Notes under the pieces: model-generated
Told to the model about the DNA's origin: nothing
Databases searched by the model: none
What the model saw: only the letters and a program-made list of their open reading frames with translations
Source: Candidatus Krumholzibacteriia bacterium
Lineage (GTDB): Bacteria; Krumholzibacteriota; Krumholzibacteria; WVZY01; JAKEHA01
Assembly (NCBI GenBank): GCA_029863355.1
Contig: JAOTVO010000069.1
Span: 1 to 10,695, forward strand
Direction of reading: 5' to 3'
DNA: 10,695 nucleotides
Shown here: positions 5,777 to 10,695 of the stretch, one piece after another
How positions within the stretch are numbered: the stretch's first letter is position 1
Layout: each line of letters opens with the position of its first letter
Program-made: the position numbers and the translations under genes

Positions 5777-7237
5777 CTAGTCGGTATCGTCCGGTAGTAT
5801 CTTGGCGGGGTTGAGGATTCCTTGCGGATCGAAAGCCTTCTTGACGGCGCGCATCAAGTCGATCTCTGTGCGTGAGAAAGCGATGGGCAGATAGTCGCGC
5901 TGCACCCAGCCGATACCGTGCTCTCCGGAGATGGTGCCACCCAGCGACACCGTCAGCGCGAAGATCTCGCGGATGGCCGGGTCGAGCTTGTCGCGCCAAT
6001 CCTCGTCGGACATGTCCATCTTGAGGATGTTGACGTGGAGGTTGCCGTCGCCGGCGTGGCCGTAGCAGACGGTGCGGATCCCGTAGCGCCGGGCGATCTC
6101 CTTGACGCCGATCAGCAGCGTGACGAGCTCGCCGCGCGGGACCACCGTATCCTCCTCCTTGTAGACGGACACCTTCTTGACCGCCTCGCCCATCGCCCGT
6201 CGTACCTTCCACAGCTCGGCCATCTTCGCACCCGTGTCGGCCAGCACGACGTCGCGCGCACCCTCGGCCATTACGATCTCGCACACGCGCTCGGCCTCGC
6301 GCGCGATCACGCCCTCGTCGTTGCCGTCCAGCTCGATGAGTAGCTGCGCCGCCGCGTCGTCGTTGGGCACGGTCGAGCCGACGTGCGACTCGGCGATGCG
6401 AATGGCGTCGCGTTCAAGGAACTCGAGGACCGACGGGACGAGCCCGGCGTTCATGATGGCGGGCACGGCGCGCGCGCAGGCGGCGAGGTCGTCGAAGGGG
6501 GCCATCATCAGGGTGCGGTGGCGCGGCAAGGGGATGAGGCGCAGATAGATCTTCGTGATGATCGCGAGCGTGCCCTCCGATCCGACGAGCAGCTGCGTGA
6601 CGTTGTACCCGGTGACGTTCTTGAGGAGCTTGCCGCCGTGGCGAATCACCTCGCCGCTGGGCAGCACGGCCTCGAGCCCCATCACGTAATCCTTGGTCAC
6701 GCCGTACTTGACCGCGCGGGGTCCGCCCGCGCACTCGGCGAGGTTGCCCCCGATGAAGCAGCTCCCGCGGCTCGCGGGATCCGGCGGATAGAACAGGCCT
6801 ACCTCCTCGACCGCCTCTTGGAGCACCTGCGTGATCACGCCCGGCTCCACAACGGCCATGAGGTTCTTGCGATCGATCTCGAGGATGCGGTCGAGGCGCT
6901 TCGTGGAGAGCACGATGCCGCCACACACCGCGAGGGCGCCGCCGGAGAGCCCCGTGCCCGCCCCGCGCGGGGTGACGGGAATGCCGTGCGCGCTGGCCAC
7001 GCGCATCACCGCGGATACCGACTCGGCCGAGGGCGGCGCGACGACGACTTCCGGCGGAAAGGCGAGGTCCTCGGTCTCATCGGAGGCGGCGAGGGCGAGG
7101 CTGTCGGCATCGGTGAGCACGTTCTCGGGCCCCACCGCCGCGCGCAGGGCGGCGAGCACCGCGGGTGTGACTTCGGGGAATTGCCTTGTTTTCAAGGGGG
7201 TTGTCCTTGGCCTTCGCACCAGGCCGGATTCTAACAA
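5777..7237 (-). CDS. glcD: FAD-binding oxidase of the GlcD / D-lactate dehydrogenase type
   Basis: Flavoenzyme of the family that oxidises D-2-hydroxy acids such as glycolate, D-lactate or D-2-hydroxyglutarate. It has 486 aa from the TTG at 7237. The FAD (PCMH-type) domain shows PVTPRGAGTGLSGGAL (87-102), DPASRGSCFIGGNLAECAGG (153-172), KYGVTKDYV (177-185) and LLVGSEGTLAIIT (216-228). The C-terminal FAD-oxidase domain shows YGHAGDGNLHVN (392-403; H394 and H400) and SGEHGIG (437-443), the metal/substrate site of the family, and ends FDPQGILNPAKILP. The start is uncertain because no ATG fits: TTG at 7237 has GAGGG upstream, TTG at 7195 has AAGGA upstream and would give 472 aa. GlcE and GlcF partners are absent here. 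It lies 50 bases after the cupredoxin gene on the same strand, so the two may be co-transcribed. Substrate not determined. Confidence 0.92.
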   Translation of the reverse strand: MLESGLVRRPRTTPLKTRQFPEVTPAVLAALRAAVGPENVLTDADSLALAASDETEDLAFPPEVVVAPPSAESVSAVMRVASAHGIPVTPRGAGTGLSGGALAVCGGIVLSTKRLDRILEIDRKNLMAVVEPGVITQVLQEAVEEVGLFYPPDPASRGSCFIGGNLAECAGGPRAVKYGVTKDYVMGLEAVLPSGEVIRHGGKLLKNVTGYNVTQLLVGSEGTLAIITKIYLRLIPLPRHRTLMMAPFDDLAACARAVPAIMNAGLVPSVLEFLERDAIRIAESHVGSTVPNDDAAAQLLIELDGNDEGVIAREAERVCEIVMAEGARDVVLADTGAKMAELWKVRRAMGEAVKKVSVYKEEDTVVPRGELVTLLIGVKEIARRYGIRTVCYGHAGDGNLHVNILKMDMSDEDWRDKLDPAIREIFALTVSLGGTISGEHGIGWVQRDYLPIAFSRTEIDLMRAVKKAFDPQGILNPAKILPDDTD

Positions 7238-7287
7238 CCGCAGGCCCTCGGTGCAACGCCGCCGCGTCGGGGACGTCTCCCGAGCGG

Positions 7288-7674
7288 TCAGGGACCCGCG
7301 ACCGTGATGGTGCCCCGCATGCCCTGGGCGAAGTGTGGATTACAGTAGTACTGGAAGGTACCGGCCGAAGTGAAGCGGTAGCCAAAGGTTCCGGAATTGC
7401 GCAGGCCCGAGTCGAACAGGGGGCCGGGGTCGGTGGGTCCGGTGCCCTCGGTGACCGTATGGCTGGCCGATCCCTCGAAGCGCCAGGTGACGCTGTCGCC
7501 AGCCGCAATCGCGGCCGACGCCGGGATGAACTGGTTGTCGACGACCCGGACGACGCCGTTGAAAACCGCCGGGGTGCCGCCGTTCGTCGGAGACGCGTCC
7601 TCACCACAGCCGGCGGCGAGGAGGACGCCGGCGAAGGCGAAGGGGAAGATCCATGTCAGGGTGACGGGTCGCAT
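7288..7674 (-). CDS. Plastocyanin-like (cupredoxin) lipoprotein
   Basis: A 128-residue exported blue copper protein. The N-terminus has a hydrophobic stretch ending in LLAAGC, a lipobox with C23 as the lipidated residue, so it is likely anchored in a membrane facing the periplasm or outside. The mature part is one cupredoxin domain. VVDNQFIPASAAIAAGDSVTWRF (44-66) is the typical strand pair, and the copper ligands are H72 (in SHTVTEG), C111, H114 and M119 in the C-x2-H-x4-M arrangement of plastocyanin. All four ligands are present, so it should bind type 1 copper and carry one electron. The start at 7674 has GAGGAGG at 7687-7681. It sits upstream of glcD on the same strand. Its redox partners (cytochrome, oxidase or reductase) are not visible. 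Confidence 0.88.
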   Translation of the reverse strand: MRPVTLTWIFPFAFAGVLLAAGCGEDASPTNGGTPAVFNGVVRVVDNQFIPASAAIAAGDSVTWRFEGSASHTVTEGTGPTDPGPLFDSGLRNSGTFGYRFTSAGTFQYYCNPHFAQGMRGTITVAGP

Positions 7675-7709
7675 GCGCAGCCTCCTCGGGCAAGTGACTG
7701 GGTTGTGGC

Positions 7710-7738
7710 AATATAGGCGACGGGGCGGACCCGACCAA
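7710..7738 (-). promoter_or_regulatory. Candidate promoter of the cupredoxin gene
   Basis: On the minus strand TTGGTC (7738-7733) is followed by 17 bases and TATATT (7715-7710), a 5 of 6 match for -10. A start near 7703 would give a leader of about 30 bases. Confidence 0.45.
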
Positions 7739-7759
7739 GCACATCCTGGGGCGGCCCCC

Positions 7760-7788
7760 TTGCTCAGACGTGGCCGCCGTTGTACAAT
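7760..7788 (+). promoter_or_regulatory. Candidate promoter of the YacP-like gene
   Basis: TTGCTC (7760-7765), a 17-base spacer, and TACAAT (7783-7788; 5 of 6 consensus bases). Transcription would start near 7795, giving a leader of about 54 bases that holds a hairpin. It diverges from the cupredoxin promoter. Confidence 0.45.
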
Positions 7789-7812
7789 TACACGAGCGCC
7801 CGCCGGTCCGCC

Positions 7813-7837
7813 GCCCCTGGATCGCCGATTCAGGGGC
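7813..7837 (+). promoter_or_regulatory. Leader hairpin that can hide the AGGGG of the YacP-like gene
   Basis: GCCCCTGGAT (7813-7822) pairs with ATTCAGGGGC (7828-7837) in RNA through nine Watson-Crick pairs and one G-U, around the loop CGCCG. The only Shine-Dalgarno-like run upstream of the ATG at 7849, AGGGG at 7832-7836, lies in the 3' arm. The stem could limit translation. Function is inferred. Confidence 0.4.
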
Positions 7838-7848
7838 AGCTTCGTCCC

Positions 7849-8355
7849 ATGCAGCAGGTCATCGTCGACGGATACAACGTCATCTACGCGGACCCCGATC
7901 TGCGTCGAGAGATGGCGGCCGAGCCCGAGCGGGCGCGCCGCGCGTTGCTCGATCGGATCCGGAGCTACCTGGCGGACAGGAAGTTGCGCGTGACGGTCGT
8001 GTTCGACGGGGCGGGAGGGCTCTCCGGCAGCGAGGCCGTGATCCCGGGGCTGCTCCAGGCCGTCTTCACCGCGGCCGGCGAGAGCGCGGACACCCTGATC
8101 GTGCGGACGCTGGAGCGAGCCGGGAGCGCGAGGGGCTTTATCGTGGTCAGCTCGGACGTGGCCGACATCGGCCGCGCGGCGCGCGCGCTGGGCGCCCGGG
8201 TGCTGCCCTCCGAGGCCTTCCTGGCGCGCATCGCCGGCCGGGCCGACGAGCGGAGGCCCGGGCAGTGCGCGCGCGAGAAGCCCGACCCGGACGAAGCCGA
8301 CGTGGCCTTCTGGCTCGAGCGCTTCGAGGAACGGGCCGACCCGGAAGGGGATTAG
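7849..8355 (+). CDS. YacP-like NYN (PIN-fold) domain protein
   Basis: A 168-residue protein that looks like the YacP/DUF901 group of NYN domains, PIN-fold proteins thought to act as ribonucleases or RNA-binding proteins. It starts QQVIVDGYNVIYADP, with D7 and N10 in the hallmark DGYNVI. VTVVFDGAGG (D53), ESADTLIVRTLER (D81) and FIVVSSDVADIGRAARALGARVLPSEAFL (D103) supply the acidic residues usual in the PIN active site. The C-terminus (about 130-168) is charged, with KPDPDEADVAFWLERFEE matching the family tail. The ATG at 7849 is chosen because the conserved fold begins there; upstream in-frame TTG at 7780 would precede the predicted transcript start. It appears to be monocistronic, with mdh 110 bases downstream having its own promoter. 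The RNA target is unknown. Confidence 0.85.
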   Translation: MQQVIVDGYNVIYADPDLRREMAAEPERARRALLDRIRSYLADRKLRVTVVFDGAGGLSGSEAVIPGLLQAVFTAAGESADTLIVRTLERAGSARGFIVVSSDVADIGRAARALGARVLPSEAFLARIAGRADERRPGQCAREKPDPDEADVAFWLERFEERADPEGD

Positions 8356-8358
8356 GAC

Positions 8359-9395
<1,037 letters not shown>

Positions 9396-9421
9396 CGGCG
9401 CGCGGCGAGAGCACATCGACC

Positions 9422-9439
9422 AAAGGGGGTCTGCACGTG
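9422..9439 (+). promoter_or_regulatory. Ribosome binding site that selects a GTG start
   Basis: AAAGGGGGT (9422-9430) lies 7 bases before the GTG at 9437. It marks this codon as the start of the secreted propeller protein, because the signal peptide begins exactly there and the longer in-frame reading runs into mdh. Confidence 0.6.
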
Positions 9440-10198
9440 AAGACCGTTCTCTGGACGGCGCTGACCGTCGTGCTGGGTATGTCCGGCGCGGCGTACGGCC
9501 AGGCGAAGGTGGACCTGGGCGCGATGAAGCTTCTCACGGAGCGCTATCCCATGGCGATCCAGGTGGGGACGCCCGGCGCGGAGGGGCACCGGTTCGTCTA
9601 CACGAACTCGGCGGCGCGGCTGCACGTGCACAGGGTGAAGGACGGCAAGCTGGTGAAGGACTGGGAGACATCGGACCTCGGCTCACGTGCCGCCTCGATG
9701 TTCGTCACCGACCTGTACGGAGACGGGGTTCTGAAGCTCGTCGTGGGCACGATACGGGGGCGGGTGCTCATCTACGATTTCGACAGCTACAGCCTCGAGT
9801 GGGAGAACCTGCAGTACCGCTACGCGGCGCTCGAGTACCTGCTGCCCGCCAACCTGGACAACGACCCGCAACAGGAGATCATCGTGATTGCCGACAAGAT
9901 CATGGCGATCTTCGACGGCCTCAACAAGAACATCCAGTGGCTGAGCGACACCCAGTACACGGCGCGGCACGTCATCGTGGGCAACGTGGACGACGATCCC
10001 CAGCTGGAGATCATTCTCAACACGGGCCGCGTGGTGGACTCCCGCTTCTACACGATCGAATATGAGGCGGACCAGGTCTTCGGTGACCGCATCTCGCTCT
10101 TCGACGTCACCGGCGACGGATACCCCGAGGTCTTTGGCGAGAACATCGATTTCTCGATCAAGGTGTTCGACATCTGGGCGCAGCGCGAGCTCTGGTAG
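9437..10198 (+). CDS. Secreted FG-GAP/VCBS-like beta-propeller protein
   Basis: A 253-residue exported protein of unknown function. A signal peptide (1 to about 21) has K2, a hydrophobic core and a probable cleavage site after AYG, before QAKVD. The rest is built of repeats of about 40 residues with the shape 'acidic turn - EIIV - x10 - aromatic strand'. Acidic turns are DLYGDG (92-97), NLDNDP (139-144), NVDDDP (183-188) and DVTGDG (223-228), each followed by a hydrophobic strand and ending in a W or Y (EW 121-122, QW 167-168, EY 208-209, DIW 245-247). A first, less regular unit spans about 41-76. This gives five candidate blades. The D-x-[DN]-x-D turns probably bind calcium, as in FG-GAP and VCBS repeats. 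The start is GTG 9437 with a good ribosome binding site. It lies 41 bases after mdh. No membrane anchor or sorting domain is seen. Confidence 0.75.
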   Translation: MKTVLWTALTVVLGMSGAAYGQAKVDLGAMKLLTERYPMAIQVGTPGAEGHRFVYTNSAARLHVHRVKDGKLVKDWETSDLGSRAASMFVTDLYGDGVLKLVVGTIRGRVLIYDFDSYSLEWENLQYRYAALEYLLPANLDNDPQQEIIVIADKIMAIFDGLNKNIQWLSDTQYTARHVIVGNVDDDPQLEIILNTGRVVDSRFYTIEYEADQVFGDRISLFDVTGDGYPEVFGENIDFSIKVFDIWAQRELW

Positions 10199-10221
10199 CG
10201 CGCACAAGCCGATCGCAGAGC

Positions 10222-10264
10222 GCGACGCCCCGGCGCCGAGAGGCGACCGGGGCGTCGTCGTTTC
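10222..10264 (+). terminator. Rho-independent-type terminator hairpin after the propeller gene
   Basis: CGACGCCCCGG (10223-10233) pairs with CCGGGGCGTCG (10247-10257). Inside, CGCC pairs with GGCG around a GAGA tetraloop with one bulged A (10246), and a G-U pair closes the base. The stem is 15 bp plus the wobble. The following TCGTCGTTT is only weakly T-rich. It lies 24 bases after the stop and separates convergent genes. Confidence 0.65.
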
Positions 10265-10276
10265 CTGCCGCGCCGC

Positions 10277-10695
10277 TCAGCGGGAGCGGCGGCGGAACTC
10301 GATGAGGAGTTCGGTCCACATGGCGGCGGGACGACCGTCGACGCGCCCGGGCACGAAGCGGACGCGCCGCGCGGCGTCGAGGGCGGCTCCCACGCAGTCG
10401 CTCGGGTGTCCGCGCTCGCCGGGCTCCACGGCGAGGATCTCGCCGCCGGCGCCCACGTGGATGCGCACGGCGATACGCAGACCCAGGCAGTGACCGAGGT
10501 CACGCGTCTCCGGCCAGGTGATTTCGATGGGTCGCGGGGGCACGGTCTCCGCCCGCCCCGAGGGCTGGGCGGGCAGCGGCGACTGCGCCTCGCCCACGAT
10601 GTCGCGCACGTCGACGGCGTCGAGCTCGGCGTCGCCGCGGCCCTGCGTCGGCGACGGCGGCAGCGGCGACGGGGGAGGAGGCTGCACGATTTCGG
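10277..10695 (-). CDS. TonB-like protein, C-terminal part (start beyond the window)
   Basis: The reading frame is open through the right edge, so only the last 138 residues or so are visible; the N-terminal membrane anchor expected of TonB is out of sight. The visible part starts with a proline-rich stretch (QPPPPSPLPPSP) typical of the periplasm-spanning linker. The last 75 residues fit the TonB C-terminal domain: LRIAVRIHVGAGGEILAVEP, then CVGAALDAARRVRFVPG, a DGRPAAMW turn and a final ELLIEF strand. Such proteins pass energy from ExbB/ExbD to outer-membrane receptors, but TonB-like domains occur in other proteins too. Two cysteines, one before the domain (GHC) and one in HPSDC, could form a disulfide. 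A GTG at 10687 could be mistaken for the start, but the codons before it (E-I) continue the frame. It converges on the propeller gene. Confidence 0.75.
   Translation of the reverse strand, partial: EIVQPPPPSPLPPSPTQGRGDAELDAVDVRDIVGEAQSPLPAQPSGRAETVPPRPIEITWPETRDLGHCLGLRIAVRIHVGAGGEILAVEPGERGHPSDCVGAALDAARRVRFVPGRVDGRPAAMWTELLIEFRRRSR

Noticed and set aside
6383..7234. A 283-codon open frame on the plus strand opposite glcD
   Set aside because: Shadow of glcD with no family signature.
10685..10687. GTG as the start of the TonB-like gene
   Set aside because: The frame stays open upstream to the window edge, no Shine-Dalgarno is visible, and a start there would leave a protein without the export or membrane segment the domain needs.

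Overview
The window is GC-rich bacterial chromosome that is nearly all protein-coding. It shows no sign of phage, insertion sequences, CRISPR, tRNA or rRNA. The host looks like a Gram-negative-type, respiring bacterium. A TonB-like protein implies an outer membrane. A lipoprotein cupredoxin, an ETF:quinone oxidoreductase and a NuoI-like protein imply a quinone-based respiratory chain. Heme is made by the C5 (glutamyl-tRNA) route, which argues against an alphaproteobacterium. The gene mix would suit an uncultured deep lineage (Acidobacteriota, Gemmatimonadota, Eisenbacteria or deltaproteobacteria-like), but the phylum cannot be settled from this sequence alone.

Layout. (1) Positions 1-2618, minus strand: a tightly overlapping heme operon in the order ccsA/hemX-like, hemA, hemC; hemC runs off the left edge. 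(2) 2619-2899: divergent promoter region. (3) 2900-3322, plus: a DUF2203-type small protein. (4) 3357-5045, minus: ETF:quinone oxidoreductase with an unusually cysteine-rich C-terminal iron-sulfur domain. (5) 5046-5241: a divergent control region with two promoters, two inverted repeats and a 16-bp perfect palindrome. (6) 5242-5775, plus: a stand-alone NuoI-like 2[4Fe-4S] protein. (7) 5777-7237, minus: a GlcD-type FAD oxidase whose stop codon lies one base from that of the NuoI-like gene. (8) 7288-7674, minus: a plastocyanin-like lipoprotein. (9) 7675-7848: a divergent promoter region. (10) 7849-8355, plus: a YacP-like NYN/PIN-fold protein. (11) 8466-9395, plus: malate dehydrogenase, followed by (12) 9437-10198, plus: a secreted FG-GAP/VCBS-like beta-propeller and a strong terminator hairpin. 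(13) 10277-10695, minus: the C-terminal part of a TonB-like protein that runs off the right edge.

How the genes fit together. The left part supplies heme, and perhaps the machinery to move it for c-type cytochromes. The middle part is about feeding electrons from flavin dehydrogenases into the quinone pool or periplasmic carriers: ETF-QO, a NuoI-like ferredoxin, GlcD and a blue copper protein. Malate dehydrogenase adds a TCA-cycle enzyme. No gap without a gene exceeds about 300 bases; the largest (2619-2899, 5046-5241, 7675-7848, 8356-8465) are described as regulatory regions. The most distinctive things seen are the eight-cysteine iron-sulfur tail of the ETF-QO and the symmetrical control region it shares with the NuoI-like gene. 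Nothing here is clearly a new defence or mobile system.
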